Below are positions 50,513 through 60,238 of a stretch of 64,000 bases of DNA, in pieces (position 1 is the stretch's first letter; each line of letters opens with the position of its first letter). A model generated the notes under the pieces. It did no database searches. It worked only from the letters and a program-made list of their open reading frames with translations, and was not told the origin of the DNA. Position numbers and translations under genes: made by a program. The stretch comes from Apostichopus japonicus (lineage: Eukaryota > Echinodermata > Holothuroidea > Aspidochirotida > Stichopodidae), in the NCBI RefSeq assembly GCF_037975245.1, contig NC_092576.1, forward strand, positions 31,412,611-31,476,610. The letters are read 5' to 3'.

Positions 50513-51008
50513 TTAGGCAGTAGACATACTCCAGAATCCTGTTTCTGAAACTATATCCTTAGTGACTCATGTTATGATTCCCTTAGGCATTATACATACT
50601 TTAGAATCCTGTTTCTGAAACTATATCCTTGGTGACTCGTGTTATGATTACCTCAGGCATTATACATACTCTAGAATCCTGTTTCTGAAACTATATCCTT
50701 GGTGACTCGTGTTATGATTCCCTTAGGCATTATACATACTCTAGAATCCTGTTTCTGAAACTATATCCTTGGTGACTCGTGTTATGATCCCCTTAGGCAT
50801 TATACATACTCTAGAATCCTGTTTCTGAAACTATATCCTTGGTGACTCGTGTTATGATTCCCTTAGGCATTATACATACTTTTAGAATCCTGTTTCTGAA
50901 CCTATATCCTTGGTGACTCGTGTTATGATTCCTTTGGGCAGTAGACATACTCTAGTATCCTGTTTCTCAAACTATATCCTTGATGACTCATGTTAGGATT
51001 CCCTTAGG
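50513..51008. repeat. 70-bp tandem repeat, ~7 copies
   Basis: ggcattatacatact(c/t)tagaatc starts at 50587, 50657, 50727, 50797, 50867 and about 50937 (period 70), with a diverged first copy before and a decaying last copy after. Central copies are nearly identical. Confidence 0.92.
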
Positions 51009-51175
51009 TTATACATGATCCAGAAATTTGTCTGGCCAAAGAAATTACACAATAGTGTATAAATAATCTCTGGGATCTAACTTTACAGTTTGGTTTAATG
51101 CTTGGAAAGGTTTGATCTCGAACAATTGATGTGCTAACTGGTCGCCCCTCCCCCCCCCCACCACCCCCATGTGAT

Positions 51176-51835
51176 CAAGGGCGGCGGAAGCACTTTTAAT
51201 CTGGGGGGGGGGGCACCGACATCAAAGGGCACTTTGCAGAAATTCGATTGGACTGATGCAGCCTTATATTTAGTACCCTTTATAACTCTTATTGTATTAT
51301 CTTATTTGCGTATACACATGACTCCATCAACGCCCCTCCCTCCCCCCTGAAGGAAATATGCATACTAGCACTGCAATATCCAATGTGCAAATTGGGAAAC
51401 AACGAACAAATTTTCTTTTTAGACAAAATGAGGTGAAATCATGGTAGTTGCTAATGTAGGAATCTTCCGAATTAGAGTTTATTTCTTGTCAATATCTTAA
51501 CAATTTGTTTCCATTCGAAATAGCTTTGAGTTTGACCCACAGAAATTCATTAAAAGTCAGGGGCGTAGCCAGGATTCGCAAAGTTGTATGCACGACTATC
51601 TGAGCGGAGCACCACCATCGGTTGGCGTGGAGCGTACAAGAACATTTTTGGTTTTACAAACCCCTCAGATGGCTGGAAACGGCCCTTCCCGAGTGTTCAT
51701 TCTGGTTCCCTGGCCTCTTGCTAACTTGAGACACCTCAATTTTTATGTAGAAAAAGGGCACATTTTTAAGCTGAGGAAAAGTGGGGGGGGGGGGCACGTG
51801 CCCCCTGTGCCCCCCGGTTCCGCCGGCCGCCCTTG
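51176..51835. mobile_element. Non-autonomous hAT-like element, 660 bp
   Basis: The ends CAAGGGCGGCGGAAGC and TTCCGCCGGCCGCCCTTG are inverted-repeat related, and the element is flanked by a perfect 8-bp duplication CATGTGAT (51168-51175 and 51836-51843). Poly-G/C runs lie near both ends. It contains, from 51558, a second-family terminus CAGGGGCGTAGCCAGGATT with the ggagcaccaccatcggttgg block, so one hAT-like element appears to sit inside another. No transposase. Confidence 0.85.
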
Positions 51836-51843
51836 CATGTGAT

Positions 51844-52555
51844 GTGAAGTTACCAAAATATATCCTACATGGTTCAAGTAGTTGAAATGACATAACAATT
51901 TATTTATAGCACATTTCTATTTAAACATTTTCTGTTAAATAGAGACTGAATTTTCTCCATGTGGATTTCTGACTCACAGCATATGCATAGCATTCATGGG
52001 GTGGATTTTAACAAGAGCCCAACGGGCACATATGGTTTCTTGTTCAGTGGAACAGTAATGCATTGTATGTCATCACTCAACACCATAATTGATAAATTGA
52101 ATGCGGGGTTAGGCCCACATGTACCAGATATTACTCAACAACTGTATTCCAAATTTGGATACAATCCGAATTAAGCTTGTGGAGTTATTGCAAATTTTAT
52201 AAAATTTTGGATCCTCCCTAAAACATTGGGCAAGATAACAATTTTCACCAAATGGTCCCAAAGTTATTTGGCCTGAACAACTGGCTCAAAAATATATATG
52301 CCCCCAAAACTTGAACCCGCAAAATATAAACCCAAATGGTCATCAAAAATATTTGGACTCGTAATTTTAAATATGGAGGGGTGGGGCCCTGGGGTACTTG
52401 AAACCAACACTTTCCATTCAAATTATCTTGTTCCTGTGCGATACCTATCCAGCTACAGTAGGCTACGTACTAGTCCTACGGGTCGTACTATTTAGCGTCA
52501 ACAGGCTCATTTCACGACATCTCAAGACAACAAGTTTAAACTACCATCAAATACA
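51844..52555. other. Intergenic, nothing firm
   Basis: AT-rich with an aacaagagcccaacgggcac phrase at about 52010 resembling the dispersed repeat at 48790. No gene supported. Confidence 0.4.
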
Positions 52556-52556
52556 A

Positions 52557-52740
52557 TGGTTGTAATCAGAGTTTATCTGGAAACACATTTAAAACTGACT
52601 GGAACCATCGTGCATACATATTTTTCGGGAAAAATATGTTTTTGCCATAAAAATCGTCAACTTTCGCCGTCCATAGAATTGGACGACGTGATGCTATTGC
52701 GCTTGCGCAATGACATTGGACCGCACCACTACACTACAGG
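52557..52740 (+). CDS. Possible first coding exon (weak)
   Basis: An ATG in good context (acaATGG) opens a frame beginning MVVIRVYLETHLKLTG, running to a consensus donor ctacag|gtaagtgc after 52740. Read through, the frame stops near 52792. No matching downstream exon was found, and the LTR element starts 66 bases after the donor. It may be the start of a gene whose intron received the retrotransposon, or chance. Confidence 0.2.
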
Positions 52741-52806
52741 TAAGTGCAAATTTTCAGTCGAGAATGGTGCCCACACACTCGTGTCAATGTAAGAAACTCT
52801 TCATAG

Positions 52807-53362
52807 TGTGATGCCGTTGGTCATCATATATGTCGCCCTCTATTTGTCGTAGGCTACATTACGTAATATTACAGGTCACGTGATGTCTGCTCACCAGCTC
52901 AGCTGAAGCAGACCTCAAGAATTGTGACCAGTCTTCGCTCCCGATCTGAATCGTTCGGTTCGGTAGTAGCCCTGGCTCCGACCATTGTGGTCGTACTTGT
53001 ATCTGTCTTGTATTCGTCTTTTATACACTTTTGTACGTATCGTTATAGGACTCTACTTCGGTATTGAGACCTCGTTTGTGACCATTATCGTTAAGTGCAT
53101 GTTTTTCTATCTATTTTTGAGGGCTTCGTGCCATTGTATTGTTTGTACCGTGGCTGGTTAAAGTAATAGATTGCGAAATCTACACAGCGCTTGTTCTTTA
53201 CTCGTTTATCTATGTGTTATATCTTTTGCATGTGATTGCGAGATTTAAGGCTCGTCGTGTACTAACATACAACCATCCAAGCCGCATTTGTTTCCATACC
53301 ACCACCAGTCCTCAGCAGGGAATATTTGGACGCCCAGAATCTTAGACTGAGTTAGCGTTACA
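52807..53362 (+). repeat. 5' LTR (556 bp)
   Basis: Starts TGTGATGCCGTTGG and ends GAGTTAGCGTTACA. Identical to 60940-61495 except for g at 53259 against t at 61392. It should contain the promoter of the element; no single TATA box stands out. Confidence 0.95.
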
Positions 53363-53363
53363 T

Positions 53364-53380
53364 TGGTGGCAAGCGATCGG
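53364..53380 (+). promoter_or_regulatory. Primer-binding site (tRNA primer)
   Basis: TGGTGGCAAGCGATCGG, one base after the 5' LTR end. It starts with TGG, complementary to the CCA end of a tRNA. I do not assign the tRNA species. Confidence 0.7.
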
Positions 53381-53399
53381 ATTCTGTTTTCTGTTGAGC

Positions 53400-54758
53400 A
53401 TGAATGATTTAATTAGCTTTGATTCGGACACCTGTGTGTCAAGGCAGGAACTGGTTTCCTGTAGGGAACAGAGTGTTGCACCCTGTTCGGGCTCACAGTT
53501 TGAAAACAGAGTTCGCGAAGAACCCACACTTAGTGAGATTCAGAATGGGAATGTTTTGTGTAATCAGGATTGGATGGTGGTAGATGAGTGCGTCCCCAGT
53601 GACGGCGGCTTGGATGGCAGTACGCTACCACGTGAGTATTTTTCAAATTCTCGTAATCATTACTTAAATGGGCCTAAGCGTTATAGCGAAGCAAGCTTCG
53701 GGGCTGCTAGGTCTCCGTCTGCGACGGGTGACATAAGTATGAGGGTTTCTCGTGATTTTGAGGAGAGAAAAAGAAACCAGCAGCCCCGGCATGTGGACGA
53801 TGGTGTGAGTGAGAGGAGGGCAAATGTGCCCCCTACTGAATGCCCTCGTAATTTTATTTCAAATAGTGTAGTTAAACTTGATCTGGGAAATGGTTTCAGT
53901 AGAACTGTGTCTAATAGGGAGAATGCACCGTTGATCAATTTTGGTGATGGTTTATCGGATAGAGAAAGGGACACGTCAAGTCCCGCCCATATGGGGGTCA
54001 GGCATTCGCAGTCAGGGACTGCAGGGTACAATTTATATCAGTCTAGGGCTGATCATATGCCATTAGGGGGCGTACCTGGAAAAGGTTCCAGGGAAATTGA
54101 TACAAGAAATGCGACCCAATATGGGGTGGAGGACTTGCAGCCAAGGGCTGCGCGTTACGAAATTCGTCAGTCTGGGACTGACAGTATGCCATGGGGTGGT
54201 GTAACTGGCCCGGGGCCAAGTGGAATTTCGAGGGGTGATTCCCTCTCTAGGATCCGTTACCCTAGTGAGGATACAGTGTATAGAGATAAATATTTGATCA
54301 GTGGTGCAGGTAATTCTAGGTCAGTTCTAGAGGGGTTAGATAGAGCAGACGATAAGAAACGTTATCCTAGTGTAGGCGAATGGCGTAAATGTAATAATTA
54401 TGGTTACGACTTGGACCACCGTCCCTCCGTAAGTCGCCATGGAGCTGGCCATTATGTGAATAGGGAGGCTGGTAGAAGTTATAGGAGAATTGAAGATGAT
54501 CAACTTAATGATAGAAAAGTTGTCAACAACTCGGATAGAAATGTGCAGTTGGGGGAATATTCCCCGCCCGTTAGATACCATTCTAATGATTTGCCTGTAC
54601 CTCCCTCAGATTCCCGTATATACCCAAAGAGAACGGAAGTACGCCCCGTAGCATTTGACGGGAGTAGTGAGTGGAATGATTATATCGTACAGTTTGAATT
54701 GATAGCAGAAATGAATAGATGGGATCCCCTTTCTAAAGGAATGCATCTTGCCACTTCC
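53400..54758 (+). pseudogene. gag: gag, N-terminal part (interrupted)
   Basis: ATG at 53400 (MNDLISFDSDTCV), 38 bases after the LTR. The N-terminal 350 or so residues are polar and Arg/Ser/Gly-rich with repeated phrases (SGTAGYNLYQSRADHMPLGG against PRAARYEIRQSGTDSMPWGG). Then comes the start of the conserved capsid-like region (FDGSSEWNDYIVQFELIAE, then MHLATSL). The frame is cut at 54759-54762 by a TTAA-targeted insertion, after which it runs into element sequence and stops near 54824. Gag forms the particle that packages the RNA. This part alone lacks the rest of the capsid and the nucleocapsid. Confidence 0.85.
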
Positions 54759-54762
54759 TTAA

Positions 54763-55375
54763 AGCAGCATTTTGCGTCCTTTTCTATGATTTTTCTCAAC
54801 CTCACTGATTCCACTTTGCCATAACGACATACATAACTAGCTAATCTATTTATATTTTACTTCAAATGGTGGCATAAAAGTCGAAAAAATTGCAACTTTC
54901 AACTTTGTTCTCCAAGATATTTTCCGTTGGGAACCCAATAAACCTCGCCCATAATATGAATATTTAAACACTACGAACGTCATTGACAGATACGTAATAT
55001 AACACCACGCTTGATTTGTGTACAGTCTATATGGCAGTTGTACCAGGGAGTTGCATAACAACTCCCTGGTACAACCAACGCGAAGTCTTGAATCTATTTT
55101 TAGCAACGGCTCATAACTAAACCTGCATCTCTGATTGGTTGAATTCAAACTAGTGGGTTTGGCGGAATTGTATGCGATTAATTTTAACTGTGAAATTTGT
55201 CGAGGACACTCTTCTCATTTATCGACATAAATCGTTAATTACTCGCTAATTAACGCTCTTGGCAGGGTGAAACTTGGATGGTATCTTAGATTGCTGTTTT
55301 ATGATTGATACATGTAAAAAAATCGATGCACATGTTAAAAAAGTGGAAAAAAGCGACCCAACGCAAAATGCTGCT
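54763..55375. mobile_element. 613-bp TTAA-flanked TIR element inserted in gag (piggyBac-like MITE)
   Basis: Terminal inverted repeats AGCAGCATTTTGCGT (54763-54777) and ACGCAAAATGCTGCT (55361-55375) are perfect over 15 bases. They are flanked on each side by TTAA (54759-54762 and 55376-55379), the target duplicated by piggyBac-type transposases. Total inserted length with one TTAA is 617 bases; removing it puts the two gag halves in the same frame at a conserved capsid motif, proving the insertion boundaries. It encodes no transposase and contains a perfect hairpin at 55037-55075. The ends do not start with the CCC of classical piggyBac, so the superfamily is inferred from TTAA alone. Confidence 0.9.
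55037..55075. repeat. Perfect 17-bp hairpin inside the TTAA element
   Basis: gttgtaccagggagttg and its exact reverse complement are separated by 5 bases (cataa). It lies about 275-340 bases from the two ends, roughly central. Confidence 0.95.
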
Positions 55376-55379
55376 TTAA

Positions 55380-56055
55380 GAGGTGAAGCGCTGTCAGTAT
55401 TAGGCGACCTTGATACCTCGATGCGTCGTAATTACGATTCGCTTGTTGCCGCCCTGTCCAAACGTTTTGGGTCACAAAATCAAACGGAATTATTCCGTGC
55501 TCAGTTAAAGAATAAACAAAGAAAGAAAGGTGAAAACCTTCCAGAATTAGCGCAGTCAGTCCGGAGATTGGTTAAATTAGCCTACCCTGAAGCTAAGTAT
55601 GATCTACAAGAGACCTTGGCAAAAGATCATTTTATTGATGCGCTGGCTGATACTGACATGCGATGGGGAATATATCAGTCTCGCCCAAAGTGTTTGGACA
55701 GCGCAGTAAAAACAGCAATTGAATTTGAGACGTTTCAACAGGCTGAAAATCAGAGAAATAGTAGAAGGTTAGTTAGAGCTGTTTCAGGCCCCCTGATACT
55801 GACCAGAAACTGACGAAAGAGGTACAGAGTAATTTAGATCAAGTTGTAGAGAAAATGGTAGCTAAAATCCAGGAATGTTTTAAATCGTTAGAGAAGAGTC
55901 ACGGGAATTTGGAAAAACCTCGTAAGAGAGAGAGTAGGAAAATGATCAGGGACAACAAATGTTACAACTGCAAAGAAGTTGGGCATTTTGCTCGTGATTG
56001 TTCAAAACCAAAAGTATTTGATAACAATGGGACAAGTCATAACTCGGGAAACTAG
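55380..56055 (+). pseudogene. gag: gag, C-terminal part with CCHC zinc knuckle (frameshifted)
   Basis: Resumes with the capsid region (GEALSVLGDL, YDSLVAALSKRFG) and runs to about 55790, where a frame change occurs at a run of five C's (ggccccctgat). One missing base explains it: after it the next frame reads DTDQKLTKEVQSNLDQ and on to the nucleocapsid CYNCKEVGHFARDC, a CX2CX4HX4C knuckle (about 55960-56001) that binds RNA. It ends at TAG 56053-56055, immediately after the frameshift heptamer. So gag has two lesions in this copy, the TTAA insertion and the one-base shift. Confidence 0.85.
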
Positions 56056-59000
56056 TAAAAGCCGGTTCAGCGGGCCATGAGTCGGCTAGTGGTCCCAAAA
56101 GGCCCTTTGTTACGTCACTTAGTGAAAAGAATAATAGAGATGGATTGTACGCAAGAATACAAATCCATGGTAGGACTTTAGATAGCTTGATTGATACGGG
56201 TGCAAATATTTGTGTGGTGAAACGTAGTGTGTATCAGGAAATTGTTCAGAGTGCACGGCCAAAGTTAGAGAGAACTGGAGAGGACTTGGTTATGGCCGAT
56301 GATCGAAGTATACCGTTGTTCGGTTGTGGTAATTTTTCATTGAAGATGGGAGATTTTTCGGCCAGCCACCCGGTGTGGGTTGCAGACATATCTACTGATT
56401 TCATATTAGGGTGTGATTTCCTCGCAAAATACAAGTGCCAAATAGATCTAGGCCTTGGTCAGATAAAAATTGGGAATATTATGGTTCAATGTTTCGGCAA
56501 CGAGAGATTGAATGCCCCTAGTAACGTAGTGAATAGAATCACGGTAGCTGAGACAGTCTGCATAAGTCCAGGCCAGGAAATTGTAGTACCAGGTAAACTT
56601 GCCAATAAATTAGACGGAACAGACTTTATTGTAGAGCCTTGTGAAAATTTTGTAAAGAAACACTCGATTATGGTAGCTAAAGCTGTGGTTAATCCCCAGA
56701 GTCACGTGGTACCAATCCGCATGATTAATGTAGATTCAGTGCCGGTCACGGTGTATGAAGGAGTTACGGCGGCCACGTGTGAGCCTGTAGAGGAAGTTTT
56801 ATCGGTACAAAACACGGAGGGTGACAATTCCACTGAGGGTGGGGGAGTCACTGACTTACCACAGCACATTTTAGGGCTGTACAACTCTTTGGAAGGATCA
56901 CTTGATGAAAATCAAAAAGCTTTAGTTAGGAGGCTTCTTCTGAAGCATGAGAGTATTTTTGCAAAATGTAAGGAGGATTTAGGAAGGACTGATATTGTGA
57001 AACACAAAATTCCTACTAAAGAGGTGTCCCCTATTAAACAAAATGCTAGGAGACTGCCTCTGAATAAAAGAGAGGATGCGGCTAACGAGGTTTCAGATAT
57101 GTTAAGGCGGGGGGTGATTGAACCTGCATCTAGCCCATGGGCGTCTCCAGTTGTATTAGTTAAAAAGAAAGATGGATCAACTCGTTTTTGTGTAGATTAT
57201 CGTAGGCTTAACGATATTACCACTAAAGATAGCTACCCGATCCCTAGAATCGATGACTCCTTAGATAGTCTTAATGGCTCCACTTGGTTTACGACCCTCG
57301 ACCTAGCGAGTGGCTACTGGCAGGTCGAAATGGACGAGTCTGATAGGGAAAAGACCGCTTTTATCACCCACAGTGGTCTATATCAATTTTGTGTCATGCC
57401 GTTCGGGCTTTGCAATGCACCAGCCACCTTTGAAAGATTGATGGAGAAAATTTTATCTGGTTTGCAGTGGCAAACATGTTTAGTCTATCTAGACGATGTA
57501 ATTATTTTTGGAAAGAATTTCGAGGAACACATTGCTGCCATAGATGATGTTTTTACGAGGTTCAAATTAGCGGGACTGAAACTGTCGCCTAAGAAATGTT
57601 TTCTTTTCAAACAAAAAGTGGAGTTTCTCGGACACGTAGTTAGCAAGGACGGAGTCTCGACTGATCCGTCAAAGGTGGCTGTTGTTAAAAATTGGCCAAG
57701 GCCAAATTGTGTTCGTGACGTGAGAGGATTTGTAGGTTTATGTTCTTATTACAGGAAGTTTGTTAAAAACTTCACTCTTATTGCACGTCCTTTACATCGT
57801 TTGACAGAAAAGGGAAAACGATTTCTGTGGAATGAGGAATGCGAAGAAGCATTTAACGCCTTGAAGGTAGCCCTAACCTCTACTCCTATATTAGCCTTCC
57901 CCACCCCCAGTGACAAGTATATTCTTGACACAGATGCAAGCAATGAAAGCTTGGGTAGTGTTCTCTCTCAAATCCAGGGAGGAGAAGAAAGAGTAATCGC
58001 ATATTTTAGTAAATCGTTTAGTAAGGCTGAACGAAGGTATTGCGTAACAAGAAAAGAGTTGTACGCTATAGTAGCATCAATTAAACACTTTCACCATTAT
58101 CTGTACGGTGCTGAATTTCTTGTGCGAACTGACCATGGTGCTTTGAGGTGGTTACTTAATTTTAAACAACCCGAGGGGCAGATTGCGCGATGGCTTGAAA
58201 TGCTGGGCACTTATCACTACGAAATTCAGCACCGTCCAGGAAGTAAACACGGGAATGCAGATGCGCTTTCCCGACGCCCGTGCGTAGATTGTAGGTATTG
58301 CGTCCGTTTAGAGGAAACGGAATTAAGTACAGTAGAAGATACTGGGGGGTATCTTACTGGACAAAAACTCAGTCAAAGTGGGGGTACCCTTGACACCCAC
58401 GTATGTACGGTTGTAACCCGTAGTAAAACTAAACAGGGTGGGAGTCAAACTGATAGGTTGGACGAAATTAGGACAGATGCTGAGAAGGGGATGGAACCCG
58501 CTACATCAGTAGAAAGTCCAACTCAAAGTGGAAAAGATAATGGACAGGTTGTGCCAGAGATAGTTGCTCCCAGGCTAGAGCTAGATGGTGCTTGGGTGGA
58601 CCAGTGGTCTGTAGAAGACATTAAGAAGGCACAGCAGGGTGATAACGACATCAGTCGAATCATAGACTGGATGGTTATTTCCAAAGAAAAGCCGCAGTGG
58701 TCGCTGATTTCAGCTGAGAACAAGACTTTCAAAACTTACTGGGGTATGTGGAAGGTCTTATGTCTCAGAAACGGTATTCTTTATCGAAAATGGGAATCTG
58801 ACTTGGGGAATGAGATCTCCTGGAAATTAGTGGTGGCTAGAAGCATGCGTAATGAGGTAATGTCTTTGTTACATAGTAATGCCACAGCTGGTCACCTAGG
58901 TGTTAAGAAAACTATGAGGAGAGTCCAATCTAGATTTTACTGGGCTGGATACCATAAGGATATAGAGAGATGGTGTCGGCAATGTGAAAAATGCTCTTCA

Positions 59001-59972
59001 AGGAAGGGTCCAATTCAATCTCATAGAGCACGTATGCAAAAGTACGTGGTAGGAGCCCCCATGGAAAGAGTGGCCATGGATATATTGGGACCCTTACCAG
59101 TTACCGACACGGGGAATAGATATATTTTGTGTGTAGCGGACTACTTTACTAAGTGGACCGAGGCTTATGCGATCCCAAACCAGGAGGCAGTTACTGTTGC
59201 CAGAGTCTTTGTAGAACAGTTTGTGTTGAGGTTCGGTGTTCCCCTACAGTTGCATACTGACCAGGGCCGAAATTTCGAGTCAAATTTGTTTAAAGAATTA
59301 GCACAGCTCCTTGGTATTGATAAAACTCGTACCACAGCCTTCCACCCCCAATCTGATGGCATGGTGGAGCGGTTTAACAGAACCTTAGAGGCAATGTTAT
59401 CGGCCGTTGTTTCGGAAAACCAACGTGATTGGGATGAATGGTTGCCCCATGTTACCATGGCGTACCGCTCCTCTGTTCACGAGACCACGGGAGAGACACC
59501 CAGTGTAATGATGTTAGGAAGGGAGATGAATCTCCCAATTGATCTCCTGGTACCCCCTCCCCATGTTGAAATTAGTTCAAGTATTAGCTATGTAAGTAAA
59601 TTGGAAGAAAAACTTAGGACAGTTCATGAAATGGCTAAAATCGAAACAAATGCCTCAGTTGAAAGGCAGAAGAAGTCCTATGATAGGCTTAGCAATGCCA
59701 AAAATTATAACGTCGGTGATAAAGTTTGGCTGTATAACCCCAGTAAGAAAAAGGGACTGTCTCCTAAGTTGCAAAGATATTGGGAAGGCCCATATTTAAT
59801 AGTTAATAAGTTATCCGATGTAACTTATCGTATAAAACAGTCGGAACGATCTAGGCCGAAGGTCGTTCACCACGATCGTCTTAAATTGTGCTTAGCATCT
59901 GGAGAGAGTGTTGAGACCAACAGAGTTGGTGAGGCCTCGTGGTTACGTAAGCGTTACGTAAGCAACGAGTAG
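56043..59972 (+). CDS. pol: pol polyprotein: protease, reverse transcriptase, RNase H, integrase
   Basis: Open from just after TAA 56040-56042 to TAG 59970-59972, one uninterrupted frame reached by -1 frameshifting. Counting from 56145 as residue 1: aspartic protease with active DTGA at 17-20 and ILGCDFL at 87-93; RT with SPWASPVVLVKKKDG (330-344), LDLASGYWQ (385-393) and catalytic YLDD (448-451); RNase H with D595/D597, E638, D663 and the terminal HGNADALSR (702-710); integrase zinc region with H910, H917 and Cys 944/947/950; DD35E core D979, D1039, E1075 (exactly 35 residues between the last two); C-terminal GPY module (1215-1217) and VHHDRLK. No chromodomain is seen. It carries all enzymes for reverse transcription and insertion. 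Domain order is diagnostic for Ty3/gypsy; I do not assign the clade. Confidence 0.95.
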   Translation, partial: LGKLVKAGSAGHESASGPKRPFVTSLSEKNNRDGLYARIQIHGRTLDSLIDTGANICVVKRSVYQEIVQSARPKLERTGEDLVMADDRSIPLFGCGNFSLKMGDFSASHPVWVADISTDFILGCDFLAKYKCQIDLGLGQIKIGNIMVQCFGNERLNAPSNVVNRITVAETVCISPGQEIVVPGKLANKLDGTDFIVEPCENFVKKHSIMVAKAVVNPQSHVVPIRMINVDSVPVTVYEGVTAATCEPVEEVLSVQNTEGDNSTEGGGVTDLPQHILGLYNSLEGSLDENQKALVRRLLLKHESIFAKCKEDLGRTDIVKHKIPTKEVSPIKQNARRLPLNKREDAANEVSDMLRRGVIEPASSPWASPVVLVKKKDGSTRFCVDYRRLNDITTKDSYPIPRIDDSLDSLNGSTWFTTLDLASGYWQVEMDESDREKTAFITHSGLYQFCVMPFGLCNAPATFERLMEKILSGLQWQTCLVYLDDVIIFGKNFEEHIAAIDDVFTRFKLAGLKLSPKKCFLFKQKVEFLGHVVSKDGVSTDPSKVAVVKNWPRPNCVRDVRGFVGLCSYYRKFVKNFTLIARPLHRLTEKGKRFLWNEECEEAFNALKVALTSTPILAFPTPSDKYILDTDASNESLGSVLSQIQGGEERVIAYFSKSFSKAERRYCVTRKELYAIVASIKHFHHYLYGAEFLVRTDHGALRWLLNFKQPEGQIARWLEMLGTYHYEIQHRPGSKHGNADALSRRPCVDCRYCVRLEETELSTVEDTGGYLTGQKLSQSGGTLDTHVCTVVTRSKTKQGGSQTDRLDEIRTDAEKGMEPATSVESPTQSGKDNGQVVPEIVAPRLELDGAWVDQWSVEDIKKAQQGDNDISRIIDWMVISKEKPQWSLISAENKTFKTYWGMWKVLCLRNGILYRKWESDLGNEISWKLVVARSMRNEVMSLLHSNATAGHLGVKKTMRRVQSRFYWAGYHKDIERWCRQCEKCSSRKGPIQSHRARMQKYVVGAPMERVAMDILGPLPVTDTGNRYILCVADYFTKWTEAYAIPNQEAVTVARVFVEQFVLRFGVPLQLHTDQGRNFESNLFKELAQLLGIDKTRTTAFHPQSDGMVERFNRTLEAMLSAVVSENQRDWDEWLPHVTMAYRSSVHETTGETPSVMMLGREMNLPIDLLVPPPHVEISSSISYVSKLEEKLRTVHEMAKIETNASVERQKKSYDRLSNAKNYNVGDKVWLYNPSKKKGLSPKLQRYWEGPYLIVNKLSDVTYRIKQSERSRPKVVHHDRLKLCLASGESVETNRVGEASWLRKRYVSNE
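56046..56105 (+). promoter_or_regulatory. Programmed -1 ribosomal frameshift signal (gag to pol)
   Basis: Heptamer GGGAAAC at 56046-56052 lies in the gag frame as G-GGA-AAC, a canonical X-XXY-YYZ slippery site directly before the gag TAG. A slip of -1 enters the pol frame exactly. After a 7-base spacer, 56060-56069 pairs with 56078-56087 (10 pairs, two G-U) around an 8-base loop. The loop GGGCC (56072-56076) can pair with GGCCC at 56101-56105, giving a possible H-type pseudoknot. Such signals set the Gag:Pol ratio. Confidence 0.8.
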
Positions 59973-59986
59973 AATTATATTTAGTT

Positions 59987-60238
59987 TTGACCCGTGTGCG
60001 GAACCTGATGGTTACTTCAAGGATTCCACTCATCATCAACGCGGAAAAAAAAAAACCTTGGTCTTGGAGTTATTTACAGGAAGGAAAAACATACGGTCCA
60101 ATACCCAGATGGTACAGTCCTTACCACGGAGAAGGATGGATTCGAATTACCCCCACAGACCAGGGAACTGTTGACTTACCGTTAATCCATAGAGATGCCC
60201 TCGATCAGGACTTTTGTGTTAAACAACGTGTTTCTTAA
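59987..60238 (+). CDS. Short unassigned frame after pol
   Basis: About 76 codons from the first ATG (60008, MVTSRIPLIINAEKKK) to TAA near 60238, in a different frame from pol. Includes GPIPRWYSPYHGEGWIRITP. It matches no family I recognise. It might be a small accessory frame of the retrotransposon or a remnant. There is no hydrophobic anchor, so it is not an env-like protein. Confidence 0.3.
   Translation: MTRVRNLMVTSRIPLIINAEKKKPWSWSYLQEGKTYGPIPRWYSPYHGEGWIRITPTDQGTVDLPLIHRDALDQDFCVKQRVS

Noticed and set aside
56246-59458. Several 60-97 codon minus-strand frames opposite pol
   Set aside because: Shadows of the strongly coding pol frame.
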